Shown: in pieces, positions 27,366 to 36,539 of the stretch
Layout of the letters: each line of letters begins with the position of its first letter
How positions within the stretch are numbered: the stretch's first letter is position 1
Origin: Edaphobacter sp. 12200R-103
GTDB taxonomy: Bacteria > Acidobacteriota > Terriglobia > Terriglobales > Acidobacteriaceae
Direction: 5' to 3'
Assembly: GCF_010093025.1 (NCBI RefSeq)
Contig: NZ_CP048114.1
Span: 3,534,001-3,598,000 of the forward strand
DNA: 64,000 bases
Notes under the pieces: generated by a model
Seen by the model: only the letters and a program-made list of their open reading frames with translations
Databases searched by the model: none
What the model was told of the DNA's origin: nothing
Position numbers and translations under genes: made by a program

Positions 27366-28856
27366 TTAGCTATCCAGCTTCTTGACGACCAGCTCGTTCA
27401 GTAGCGCCGGGTTTGCCTGTCCCTTCGACAGACGCATCACCTGACCGACGAAGAAGGCCGAGACCGTCTTCTTTCCTCCGCGATACTGCTCCACCTGCTT
27501 CGGGTTGGCCGCGATGACTTCGTCGATCATCTTCTCGATCGCACCTGCATCGGAGATCTGCTGCGGCTTGTCGCGTTCGTAGATCTCCGGAAAGTCCTTG
27601 TTCTCGCTGAAGCTCGAATCCAGAAGCTGCTTCAGCTGTTTGGAGCTGATCGTGCCATCCTCCATCAGGTCGGCGGCAAGCACCACGCCGTCCAGCGAGA
27701 CCGGCGACTGCTCATCGCTCAGCTCTGCGGAGCGCAGGCGCATCGTAATCTCCGAAAGCAGAATGGAGGCCACGCGCTTCGGAGATTTTGCCTTCTTCGC
27801 CGCTACCTCAAATCGATCGGCGAAGCCGCGTGTCGCCGTGATGGTTGCGGCGTCCTGCTCGTTCAGGCCATACTCCGCAATCATGCGCGCGCGCCGCGTC
27901 TCCGGAAGCTCCGGAAGCATCTTGAAGATCTCTTCCTGCCAGCCTTTACCTACGACCAGCGCAGGAAGGTCCGGCTCCGGGAAGTAGCGGTAGTCGTGGG
28001 CCTGCTCCTTCGAGCGCATGGAGTAGGTGCGCCCCTCGCCCGAGTTCCACAGGCGCGACTCCTGCACGACGCGGCCGCCGTCTTCCAGCACTCCGATCTG
28101 CCGCTCGATCTCATACTGCACCGCGGATCGAATAAACCGGAAGCTGTTGACGTTCTTGACCTCGGCCTTGGTGCCGAACTGCTTTGCGCCCTTCAGCATC
28201 ACGCTGACGTTGGCATCGCAGCGCAGCGAGCCCTCTTCCATGTTGCAGTCGCTCACGCCGGTGTAGAGCAGGATCTCCTTCAGCCGCGTCAGGTACTCGA
28301 AGACCTCGTCGGGGGTGCGCAGATCGGGCTCGCTGACGATCTCGACCAGCGGCGTGCCGCAGCGGTTCAGATCGATGTAAGTGCGGTTGATCGAATCCGC
28401 AAAGCCGTCGTGGATACTCTTGCCGGCGTCCTCTTCCATGTGCAGGCGCGTGATGCCGATGCGCTTGGTGATCGCGGTGCCGCTATCATCGAAGGCTGGA
28501 ATCTCGATCCAGCCGTGCTCCGCCACCGGCTTGTCGAACTGCGAGATCTGGTAGCCCTTGGGCGAGTCCGGATAGAAGTAGTTCTTGCGCGCGAAGACGC
28601 TGGTCTCGCGGATCTCGCAGTTGATGGACTTCGCCGCCAGGACGGCATACTCCACCGCCTGCCGGTTGAGCACTGGAAGCGCGCCCGGCAGCCCCAGGCA
28701 CGTCGGACAGATGTGCGTATTCGGCTCGCCGCCGTACTGGTTGACGCAGCCGCAGAAGGCCTTGGTCTTCGTAAGCAGCTGGACGTGAACCTCAAGACCG
28801 ATGACGGCCTGGTATTTGGCGAGGATCTCCGGAGAAAGCGCGGTGGCAGTGGACAT
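27366..28856 (-). CDS. gatB: Asp/Glu-tRNA amidotransferase subunit B
   Basis: GatB binds misacylated tRNA and, with GatA and GatC, makes Gln-tRNA(Gln) or Asn-tRNA(Asn). The 496-residue protein shows the start signature YQAVIGLEVHVQL, the metal-site Cys cluster (CGCVNQYGG ... HICPTCLGLPG), the KNYFYPDSPKGYQISQ stretch, and a C-terminal tail domain (about 400-496). gatA and gatC are not in the window. Since an asnS gene is present at 41.8 kb, the main role is probably Gln-tRNA formation. AAGGGTG precedes the ATG, and a TAGAAT box lies 11 bases upstream. Confidence 0.96.
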   Translation of the reverse strand: MSTATALSPEILAKYQAVIGLEVHVQLLTKTKAFCGCVNQYGGEPNTHICPTCLGLPGALPVLNRQAVEYAVLAAKSINCEIRETSVFARKNYFYPDSPKGYQISQFDKPVAEHGWIEIPAFDDSGTAITKRIGITRLHMEEDAGKSIHDGFADSINRTYIDLNRCGTPLVEIVSEPDLRTPDEVFEYLTRLKEILLYTGVSDCNMEEGSLRCDANVSVMLKGAKQFGTKAEVKNVNSFRFIRSAVQYEIERQIGVLEDGGRVVQESRLWNSGEGRTYSMRSKEQAHDYRYFPEPDLPALVVGKGWQEEIFKMLPELPETRRARMIAEYGLNEQDAATITATRGFADRFEVAAKKAKSPKRVASILLSEITMRLRSAELSDEQSPVSLDGVVLAADLMEDGTISSKQLKQLLDSSFSENKDFPEIYERDKPQQISDAGAIEKMIDEVIAANPKQVEQYRGGKKTVSAFFVGQVMRLSKGQANPALLNELVVKKLDS

Positions 28857-28943
28857 GATCACCCTTGATTCTACCAAGTGCGCGCGCGGTTCAGGCCGCT
28901 ACCATGAAGTGGGTAGGGGATCATTTGGCTCACTACCTATGAA

Positions 28944-29103
28944 GTGTCATCTCACCGGAGGCCCGAAGGGCCGTAGTGGAGAGACCCCCGCATTTTGCGA
29001 TGCCTGTACTGCCCGTGCCTCGCGTGAGGCAATTGTGCGACGGCATCGCAAAATACGGGGGTTCCTCGACTCCGCGACTGCGTCGCTTCACTCGGAATGA
29101 CAC
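28944..29103. repeat. family 2 palindromic repeat
   Basis: This 160-base inverted repeat starts GTGTCATCTCACCGGAGGCC and ends CGCTTCACTCGGAATGACAC, with inner arms around GCATTTTGCGATGCC. It differs from family 1 in its core (GACCCCCGCATTTTG). Relatives are at 55972 and 58042. Confidence 0.85.
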
Positions 29104-29128
29104 GGGTATAAGCTGATATGTCCCCTCT

Positions 29129-31081
29129 CTACCTCTCCGACGCCTTGCGCGCCGTCTCGAACTCATCCCCCGGCAGCCACTCAATCATCCGGGGCGCTGA
29201 GATCGCCTCCCAGCCCAGTTCCATGCCGAACCGCACCAGCTTGGCGTTGCCGTTGAAGTCCCAGTCCGGGTGATAGTTGTCGGAGAAGTTGTGGTAATCG
29301 TGGTCGACGAAGTCCTTGTCCTTCGCTGCACCCCAGGCCTCGTCGTGGCCTTCAAACAGCTCTCCCTGGTCGACCGAGAAGGCCGGAATCCCCACGCGTG
29401 AGAGCGAGAAGTGGTCGGAGCGATAGTAGCCGCCCGCCTCCGGGTGGGCATCGGGGACGATGCGCAGGTTGAAGCGTTTCGCCGTAGCGGCGACCATTGG
29501 GTGGAAGGTCGTGCGCTGCTCTCCGTTGAGGTTGACCTCCAGCGGCACTCCGATGGGAAGGATCATGTCGTAGTTGATGTCGAGCGCGATCTGTCCGGCC
29601 GGCACAGGCGGATGCTGGCCAAGGTACTCAGAGCCGAGCAGCCCCTGCTCTTCCGCAGCGACGGCGGCAAAGATGACCGAGTGCGGCGGCTTGATGCCGG
29701 ACGACGCCCATGCACGAGCCATCTCCAGCAGCATTCCGCAGCCGGTGGCGTTGTCGGCCGCTCCGTTGTAGATGTTGTCGCCAGCCATGCCGGGAACCAT
29801 GCCTAGGTGATCGTAGTGTGCGGTGTACAGCACGGCCTGATCCGCAGCTTTTTTATAGAAACCGGAACCTCTCGGAGATCCGTAAGCGCGAGGCACGGCT
29901 GGTAGAACTCCGGGGATCATCGCAACAACATTGGGTGACTGGAAGCTGCGCACCTTGCTCTCGATATGAGCCTCAAGGCGCACCGGCAGCTCCTGCGCTT
30001 TGAAGCCTTTCCTGCCTGCGGCTTCGATCATCTTCTCGACACTGGTCTGAAGAATCTGCGGGCCACTATGGCCGGTCTTTTTGACGGCAGCAATGACCTC
30101 ATTCAGATCGCTTTGCGGGACCCCATCTTCCACTTTCAGAACGGGGGTTACAGCACTGTGCGCAATGCTTTCTACCCAGGCGTTCAGGCTGATTGGCTTG
30201 TCATCGTGAGAATACGAATATCCCTTCGCTATTGTCAGCACAGAGCAATTTGCACATCCTACCGGGACGACTCCGCTTGCATCGAACAATCGACGCGCAA
30301 CCTCCAGCTGTATCCAGCTAGCCGCGGCAAGCTGCGGGTCCTTGTTGTCGCGCAGGTAAGTCTTCTCACTGGTGTTCGAGTTCTTCACCACGTCCCAGCC
30401 ATAGCTCGCGAGATCGGTGCGGTGGATGACCAGAGCGCCGATCGCTCCGTGCCGTGCAGCTTCTTCGAACTTGTACGTCCAGCGGCCATAGTAGGTAAGG
30501 GCCTTGCCGCCGAAGAACTTTGGATCGTCGGAGGGAGGGTCGCCCACGATGCAGAGCACCACCTTGCCCTTCACGTCGACGCCCGCATAGTCATCCCAGC
30601 CGAACTCCGGAGCAACGACGCCGTAGCCGACAAAGACGATGGGCGCGTTGATGTCGACCGATTCCGTAAGACGGCGGTTGTTGACCGTGTAGTCATCGCC
30701 GAATTTGAGATCGTAGCTGTGCAGCATGATGTGCATGCCGCCATCTTTCGGTTTGTCGGGCACCAGCGAGAAGTGCGTCTTGTCGGCGATGGTTTTGGTG
30801 CCTACGAAGTTCACCTGCTGGAGGTAGGTCCCGTTGTCGCCGCCGGGTTTCAGGCCGTAGGCTTCGAACTGCGAGGCGATGTAGACTGCGGCAATCTCAC
30901 CCCCGCGCGTGCCAGGGCCGCGTCCTTCCAGCAGATCATCGGAGAGAAATTTGACGTGTGCCCGAATTCTTTCGGCGTCGACGCTCGCCTCCGCCTTCTT
31001 AAACGCCGCGGGGACGGACTGTGCCAGCGACGCACCGGTAAAAAGAAAAATGAAGAGAGCGGGGGAGAGGAATGTTTTCAC
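29129..31081 (-). CDS. secreted M28 family zinc aminopeptidase
   Basis: The 650-residue peptidase has a signal peptide (about 1-20), a protease-associated domain (about 140-240) and a C-terminal M28 catalytic domain. Likely zinc ligands are His422 (TAHYDHLG), Asp443 (NGAADNATG), Glu478 (AAEEQGLLGS, with Glu477 as base), Asp505 (DINYDM) and His557 (YRSDHFSL). Residues about 271-324 look inserted compared with the family and include a Cys pair (GCANCS). The start overlaps the mutY stop by four bases (ATGA), so it is coupled to mutY. It probably degrades peptides in the periplasm or outside. Confidence 0.88.
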   Translation of the reverse strand: MKTFLSPALFIFLFTGASLAQSVPAAFKKAEASVDAERIRAHVKFLSDDLLEGRGPGTRGGEIAAVYIASQFEAYGLKPGGDNGTYLQQVNFVGTKTIADKTHFSLVPDKPKDGGMHIMLHSYDLKFGDDYTVNNRRLTESVDINAPIVFVGYGVVAPEFGWDDYAGVDVKGKVVLCIVGDPPSDDPKFFGGKALTYYGRWTYKFEEAARHGAIGALVIHRTDLASYGWDVVKNSNTSEKTYLRDNKDPQLAAASWIQLEVARRLFDASGVVPVGCANCSVLTIAKGYSYSHDDKPISLNAWVESIAHSAVTPVLKVEDGVPQSDLNEVIAAVKKTGHSGPQILQTSVEKMIEAAGRKGFKAQELPVRLEAHIESKVRSFQSPNVVAMIPGVLPAVPRAYGSPRGSGFYKKAADQAVLYTAHYDHLGMVPGMAGDNIYNGAADNATGCGMLLEMARAWASSGIKPPHSVIFAAVAAEEQGLLGSEYLGQHPPVPAGQIALDINYDMILPIGVPLEVNLNGEQRTTFHPMVAATAKRFNLRIVPDAHPEAGGYYRSDHFSLSRVGIPAFSVDQGELFEGHDEAWGAAKDKDFVDHDYHNFSDNYHPDWDFNGNAKLVRFGMELGWEAISAPRMIEWLPGDEFETARKASER

Positions 31082-32310
31082 TTGCGGGCTCCTGCCGAAC
31101 GCGACGATGAACTCAGTTTAGACCGCACCAGCGACGGCTTCATCGGTCTTTCTTCGGTAACAGGAGCGCTCTCTTCGCTGAAGTCGGGCAGCTGCACGGG
31201 ACGAACCGCCATTACATCCAACCGCTGCAGAACCTTTCGTGCAAGCCCGGTGAGCGGTAGTGAGTGAAGGCGGCTGGTGCGAAACCACTCGAGATCGGCC
31301 TTCGCCGCAGGGACAGCTCGCCGCAGGGCGCGATCGTTAGGACCACTGGGAGCGAAGATCTGCACGTAATAGTTGGTGTTGGTGATGGAGTGACGCAGGC
31401 GCAGCATGGGCTCGCGGCCTTCCACCACATCCAGCGGCAGCGGCGGAAGCTCATACATGCCCGCCATCAGGCTTACATCCTCGGGTCTTCGCTCCAGCAA
31501 CACCTGCGTTACCGTTCCGCGCTTGCGAAGCGAGAGCAGGTGAGCGACGGGACGGCTGCGCTGCGTCGCGCGAAGCAGCGTCACGTGCTCGCCGCGTGTC
31601 TTGCACATCGAAAAGACCGGACAGTTGAGGCAGAGCGGCGCCTTGGGCAGACAGATCGTCGCTCCAAGCTCCATCATGGCCTGGTTATGGTCGCCCGCGG
31701 CGTTGGTCTTGCTATCGATGCGACGGCGTGGAACCAGTTCGGCTGCCTGGCGCTGCAGGAAGGTGCGACTGACAGTCGTTCCTTCCTCAGGCCGACCCAG
31801 AAGACGCAGCAGTACGCGTTCGACGTTGCCATCGAGCACGGGAACACTTTCGCCGAAGGCGATGCTGGCAATCGCGGCGCAGGTATATTCGCCGATACCG
31901 GGCAGCGTGCGCAGCTCCGCTGCCGTGCCGGGAAGAACCCCGCCTCGCTCTTCGATGATGAACTTGGCTGCTTTATGCAGCATGCGCGCGCGGCGGTAAT
32001 AGCCCAGGCCCGACCATGCGGCCAGCACCTCCTCCTCCTTTGCAAGCGCAAGCGCAGGAATGGTGGGGAAGCGGCGAAGGAAGTTGTTGTAATGCTCGAT
32101 GACGGCGGCGACGCGCGTCTGCTGCAGCATCACCTCCGAGACCCATGTGCGATAGGGATCGCTCACCCCTCGCCAGGGAAGCTCCCGCGCATGCATGCGG
32201 TACCAGCTCATCAGGCGCCGGCGAAACGAAGCGGGATGGAGCTCGCTGGAATCCGCCAGGTCAGAAGATGGTTCCGGCTCAGAGAACTCGTGGGGCTTTC
32301 GAGCGTACAT
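31078..32310 (-). CDS. mutY: A/G-specific adenine glycosylase
   Basis: MutY removes adenine paired with 8-oxoguanine. The 410-residue protein has the N-terminal glycosylase domain with RELPWRGVSDPYRTWVSE, VMLQQTRV, the helix-hairpin-helix LPGIGEYTCAAIAS, and the catalytic Asp in VLDGNVERV. The 4Fe-4S cluster ligands fit Cys-x6-Cys-x2-Cys-x5-Cys exactly (CLPKAPLCLNCPVFSMC). The C-terminal NUDIX-like domain (about 240-370) reads 8-oxoG. A Ser-rich tail follows. TAGACT lies eight bases before the ATG. It is the first gene of a pair with the M28 peptidase. Confidence 0.94.
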   Translation of the reverse strand: MYARKPHEFSEPEPSSDLADSSELHPASFRRRLMSWYRMHARELPWRGVSDPYRTWVSEVMLQQTRVAAVIEHYNNFLRRFPTIPALALAKEEEVLAAWSGLGYYRRARMLHKAAKFIIEERGGVLPGTAAELRTLPGIGEYTCAAIASIAFGESVPVLDGNVERVLLRLLGRPEEGTTVSRTFLQRQAAELVPRRRIDSKTNAAGDHNQAMMELGATICLPKAPLCLNCPVFSMCKTRGEHVTLLRATQRSRPVAHLLSLRKRGTVTQVLLERRPEDVSLMAGMYELPPLPLDVVEGREPMLRLRHSITNTNYYVQIFAPSGPNDRALRRAVPAAKADLEWFRTSRLHSLPLTGLARKVLQRLDVMAVRPVQLPDFSEESAPVTEERPMKPSLVRSKLSSSSRSAGARK

Positions 32311-32357
32311 GCGGGGACAGTCTATCGCCTCTTCGGCAGACGTACTATGGATAAGTT

Positions 32358-33704
32358 ATGCGACCATGCACTTTCGCTGAATCCAAAGTAACGAGGCGGA
32401 GTCTTCTGAAGTCGGCGGCGGCTGCCACAGCACTGCATGCGAGCGGAGCTTTTGCGTGGGCTGGTCAGACCGCGCTGCCGTCCAGCTCTGCAAATGACGC
32501 TCGCTGGCGGCAGACCTGGAAGGCCGCGCTCGCGTGTCTCGCGGGAAATGTTCGCCACGTTCCCCGGTACGATCAGCCGGTGTTGTTTGAGGGTGCAGTC
32601 TATCCCGGCATATGGCAGGAGTGCGGTCCGCACGAGGGCCTGGTCTACGGAACCCTGGCAAAGTACATTACCGAGCACGATCCGGCGAAGGCTCCGTTGA
32701 AGGTCGCTCGCAACAACCACATGGCCTTCTTTGCACTGCAGCACGAAGACGGTCAGCTGCCTGCCTCCATCAAGACGACCGAAGCAGGATACGGACAGAT
32801 CCAGATGGTGGTGCCTATCGCAGCCACTGCGTGGGAGCTTTCGCAGCTTACCCACGACGAAGAGCTGCTGGCGACAGCCTACAAGGCCTGCAGCCGTTGG
32901 GATGCCTGGCTGCGTCGTTATCGCAACACGCGTGGTACAGGTCTGGTTGAGGGCTTCTGCACGTACGACACGGGACACGACAACAGCCCGCGCTGGAAGG
33001 GCGTTCCGAACCGCTGTCCCGATGCCGATGCGAGAAAGTTCCCCACCGGCGTCGGCGTGCCGCGGCTCTGCCCCGATCTTTCGGCCACGGTCTATGGAGG
33101 CCGCGTAGCTCTGGCCGCAATGGCCAAAGCTCTGGGCCAGCAGGACGAAGTCTCCCGCTGGGAGTCGCAGGCCGAGGAGCTGCGTCTGCTCATCCTCGCA
33201 AAGCTGTACGACCCTCACGATGCGGCCTTCTATGACCTGGATACCGATAACAAGTTCGTCCGTGTGCGGTCCGACGTGATCAGCCGCGTTCTGGGCGAGC
33301 ATGTCCTGAAGATGTCAGAGGTCCACGACCGCACGATCTTCGAAGCCGTCTGGACCAGGCAGATCCATAATCCAAAGGCGTTCTGGGCGCCGTATCCTCT
33401 GACCTCCATCGCGATGGACGACCCCACCTTCGTCAAACCGATTCCCCGCAACAGCTGGGGCGGGGCTATCCAGGCCCTGACCGCTCTCCGAGCGCCGCGC
33501 TGGATGGTGCACTACGGCAAAGGCGAGGCCCTCAAAGAGATGATGGGCAAGTGGTGCGAGGCCATCATGCGGCACATCGAGTTCCGCCAGCAGATGGATC
33601 CGTGGACGGGCGACTTTACGCAGGCCGATCCCAGCGGGTATTCTCCCGCTGCACTCACGTTTCTTGAGTTCGCACGCAGGCTGGGCCATGCTCCGGTCGG
33701 CTAG
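32358..33704 (+). CDS. Tat-exported (alpha/alpha)6-barrel glycosidase (MGH1/GH63-like)
   Basis: The 448-residue protein opens with a twin-arginine signal (VTRRSLLKSAAAATALHASG). The mature part looks like a helical-barrel glycosidase of the MGH1-like/GH63 C-terminal type: ending motifs PRNSWGGAIQALTALRAP, MVHYGKGEAL and MDPWTGDFTQADPSGYSP resemble the conserved Asn-Pro/Trp-rich loops of that clan. The substrate may be an alpha-glucoside or similar. TACTAT lies nine bases before the ATG, with no ribosome site. It is divergent from mutY with 47 bases between. Confidence 0.78.
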   Translation: MRPCTFAESKVTRRSLLKSAAAATALHASGAFAWAGQTALPSSSANDARWRQTWKAALACLAGNVRHVPRYDQPVLFEGAVYPGIWQECGPHEGLVYGTLAKYITEHDPAKAPLKVARNNHMAFFALQHEDGQLPASIKTTEAGYGQIQMVVPIAATAWELSQLTHDEELLATAYKACSRWDAWLRRYRNTRGTGLVEGFCTYDTGHDNSPRWKGVPNRCPDADARKFPTGVGVPRLCPDLSATVYGGRVALAAMAKALGQQDEVSRWESQAEELRLLILAKLYDPHDAAFYDLDTDNKFVRVRSDVISRVLGEHVLKMSEVHDRTIFEAVWTRQIHNPKAFWAPYPLTSIAMDDPTFVKPIPRNSWGGAIQALTALRAPRWMVHYGKGEALKEMMGKWCEAIMRHIEFRQQMDPWTGDFTQADPSGYSPAALTFLEFARRLGHAPVG

Positions 33705-33767
33705 GGACTGCATACTTGGCGGATGCTCGATCTGATCTGTGGGCTACCAAACGCATTCTTGGAGGGG

Positions 33768-33906
33768 GTGTCATCCTGAGCGGAGCGCGCCAGCGCGGAG
33801 TCGAAGGATCTGTGGTCCGGGATGGATGGCTGAGCCAGCAGACCGCAGATCCTTCGACCCCGCTTCTTGCGATAAGACCGCGAGAAGGCTTCGCTCAGGA
33901 TGACAC
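33768..33906. repeat. family 1 palindromic repeat pair
   Basis: This is a full pair with a forward unit and an inverted unit ending AGGATGACAC. It lies in a 394-base gap between the glycosidase and the chitinase. The rest of the gap (33907-34098) is AT-richer and shows no gene. Confidence 0.9.
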
Positions 33907-34098
33907 CTTCCTGATGTTGCAGTGATTGCCATTTTCCGAATGACTGTTATCGACCGACTTACTCGAATTGACTACAAGAAGGCATATTGGGACAACTACG
34001 ATGAGATTTGGGTTCATAGATACCCCAGCTAGGGCAATTGCCAGTTGCCGTGTGCCAGCCGTTTGACGATGCTTGCTCTCACCATTTCCGGAGAACAT

Positions 34099-36216
34099 AT
34101 GACGCAATCTATGAGAAGGAAGGCGCTGGGACTTCTTCTATTCTGCCTGGTGTCGTTTGGCTATGCGGGCGCGCAGGGAACCGTACCGACGTTTGTCGAT
34201 AACACCGGCGGCAAGCCGTATACGCTGATGGGCGCAGACCCGGCAAAGGGCGCTACGACCACCATCCCGACCGTGATCGCACCCGTCACGCTCTCGTTTG
34301 AATCGAAGAAAGTCGCGGGCAAGCCCTTCGCCCTGGACGCAGCCAAAGATGTGCCCGCACTTCTGCGGTCGCCCATCTTTGCACCCTTCAAATTCGGCGC
34401 GGAGACGACGCAGTACGCCGATGCGATGCTGCGCTCCACCTTTCCCAACGCGAAGCAGTGGCACACGCTGCTCGGCAAGCCTGAGATCAAGCCGGTGAAG
34501 GTGACCATTCCTGCAGGCTACGGCTATGTCCTCACGTCCAAGTCGACAGGCGAGGTGGCGGCCGTAGTTGATCTCGAGTTCCTCCAGAAGGAGATCTTCA
34601 AACAGCTTCCGAAGCAGGAGGGCAAGCTGGTCTTCGCAGTCACGCACAACACGACCTTCTACGCGATGGGCGACGCCACGGTATGCTGCTCCTGGGGAAC
34701 GCATGGCGTCGATCGCGCGACCGGCAACTCCTTTGTGCTGGCCAGCTATCTGCAGCGTGCTCCTGTGCCGATCGCCGACAAGGACGTACAGCCGCTCACG
34801 CAGCAGCTTGCGGAGTTCGTCAACGATCCGCACTTCGATCCGCTCTATCAGCATGAGCTTTACGAGCAGCACCTCGACCCGGCATCGGCGCCCGGCAATG
34901 CCGTCAGCTGGATGCGCCCTGATTCGATGCATCCTGGCGACGGAGGTCGCTGCGGAGGCAACCGCATCGCTTCGACCTACTTCCAGCTCCAGCCGACGGA
35001 TACCAACCTGAAGAACAACTTCCCGGCGTCGGAGCCCTACACGGTCGGCAGCTATCACGTGCAGAACGTCGCCCTGATGTCGTGGTATGCCGGCTCGTCT
35101 GAGACACTGGGCAAGACCTACAGCTTCCCCGACACGAAGATCCTTGCTGAGGCCGCGCAGCCCTGCCCTGCGCGGCGTGGGCGCGGCCCCGTCGCAAACC
35201 CGACCGCTGCGCCGATCCAGCCGCCTGCGACCGACAACGGCCACAGACTCATCGGCTACTGGTCCGGCTACGCAGGAGCCAGCGGGACATTTCCTCTGCG
35301 GGACGTCTCGCCCCAGTGGGACTACGTCCTCGTGGCCTTCGCCACGCCGGACAAGAACGCGCCGGAGGGAACCCTGCAGTTCCACACTCCGACTGGAATG
35401 GATCCCGCAACGTTTAAGGCTGACATTCAGTACCTCAAGAGCAAGGGCAAGAAGGTCATGATCTCGCTCGGCGGAGGCGGGCAGCACTTCACTCTGGCAG
35501 ACCCGGCGCGCATTCCCAACTACGTCTCATCGGTCACGAAGATCGTCGAAGAGTACGGCTTCGACGGTATCGACATCGACTTCGAAAGCCCGTCGCTCTC
35601 GATCGATCCCGGTGACACCGACTACCGGCATCCAACGACGCCCTCCATCGTCAATCTGATCACGGCGCTGCGGCAGCTTCACGATCACTTCGGGCCGAAG
35701 TTCATGATCAGCCTGGTGCCCGAAGGAACCCAGATTCCCGGCGGATACCCCAGCTACGGCGGGCAGTTCGGGTCGTACCTGGCGATCACCTACGCGATCC
35801 GCGACATCCTCACCTTCATCGATGTGCAGGACTACAACACGCCCCCGCTGCAGGGTCTCGATGGGGAGATCTACCAGGCCGGCAACGTGGACTACCACGC
35901 CGCGATGACGGAACTCCTTTTGCATGGTTTCAACGTGGGCGGCGATCCCAATCAGTTCTTCCCTCCGCTTCCGGCAGACAAGATCGCCGTGGGCTATCTT
36001 GTGGGTGACGTCGAGCCGACCGAGGTAACCCAGTCCATGGACTACATCATCACCGGCAAGGCTCCGGCAGGCACGCGCTACAAACTGCAGAAGCCCCAAG
36101 GCTATCCCGGAATGATCGGTGCGATGTTCTGGACTATCGATGGAGACCGCCGCCAGAACTACGTCTTCTCGAACTCCGCGGGACCGCTGCTGCACGGCTA
36201 TCCCACTTCGAAATAG
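34099..36216 (+). CDS. secreted GH18 chitinase-like hydrolase with unknown N-terminal domain
   Basis: The 705-residue protein has a signal peptide (about 1-26), a large N-terminal region (about 27-365) of no fold known to me, a short Pro/Ala linker, and a GH18 barrel (about 385-700). The barrel shows KVMISLGGGG and the catalytic FDGIDIDFE with Glu496 as proton donor and Asp492/Asp494 in place. The N-terminal region includes CCSWGTHGVDRATG, suggesting a disulfide, and an HPGDGGRCGGNR segment. Chitin or a related GlcNAc polymer is the likely substrate. The start is set by GGAGAA six bases before the ATG. A terminator follows. Confidence 0.88.
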   Translation: MTQSMRRKALGLLLFCLVSFGYAGAQGTVPTFVDNTGGKPYTLMGADPAKGATTTIPTVIAPVTLSFESKKVAGKPFALDAAKDVPALLRSPIFAPFKFGAETTQYADAMLRSTFPNAKQWHTLLGKPEIKPVKVTIPAGYGYVLTSKSTGEVAAVVDLEFLQKEIFKQLPKQEGKLVFAVTHNTTFYAMGDATVCCSWGTHGVDRATGNSFVLASYLQRAPVPIADKDVQPLTQQLAEFVNDPHFDPLYQHELYEQHLDPASAPGNAVSWMRPDSMHPGDGGRCGGNRIASTYFQLQPTDTNLKNNFPASEPYTVGSYHVQNVALMSWYAGSSETLGKTYSFPDTKILAEAAQPCPARRGRGPVANPTAAPIQPPATDNGHRLIGYWSGYAGASGTFPLRDVSPQWDYVLVAFATPDKNAPEGTLQFHTPTGMDPATFKADIQYLKSKGKKVMISLGGGGQHFTLADPARIPNYVSSVTKIVEEYGFDGIDIDFESPSLSIDPGDTDYRHPTTPSIVNLITALRQLHDHFGPKFMISLVPEGTQIPGGYPSYGGQFGSYLAITYAIRDILTFIDVQDYNTPPLQGLDGEIYQAGNVDYHAAMTELLLHGFNVGGDPNQFFPPLPADKIAVGYLVGDVEPTEVTQSMDYIITGKAPAGTRYKLQKPQGYPGMIGAMFWTIDGDRRQNYVFSNSAGPLLHGYPTSK

Positions 36217-36240
36217 TCTTAACTTCACCTGAGACAACAG

Positions 36241-36274
36241 CCAGCCCGGGATTCGTTCCCGGGCTGGTTCCTTT
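36241..36274 (+). terminator. terminator of the chitinase gene
   Basis: Eleven-base perfect arms CCAGCCCGGGA and TCCCGGGCTGG enclose a five-base loop and are followed by TTCCTTT. It lies 24 bases after the stop codon. Confidence 0.8.
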
Positions 36275-36539
36275 AAAATCCGTATAGCCGGGGCGAATGC
36301 TCGCGGGGCATTAGACCGATGGTGCATGACACGCTCCCGCTCTGGTTACTAAATTTTCACCCGATTCTTCTCATCCCAATCTCAGTCTGCCGTATCGTAT
36401 CTTCATCGCGTCGATTGCATCTTTTCTATAGTTTGCGTGACGTGCGTCGGATGCTTCCGATGTGGGCCCTTTGCACCATTTTTCCGGGAAGACAAGCGAA
36501 GAGCGCTGCTTCGTAGAGTGTGCGTCGTGGCAATTCGCA
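36275..36539. other. non-coding gap before the methyltransferase
   Basis: This gap holds no repeat of the three families and no convincing ORF. It probably contains the methyltransferase promoter, which I cannot place. Confidence 0.3.
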
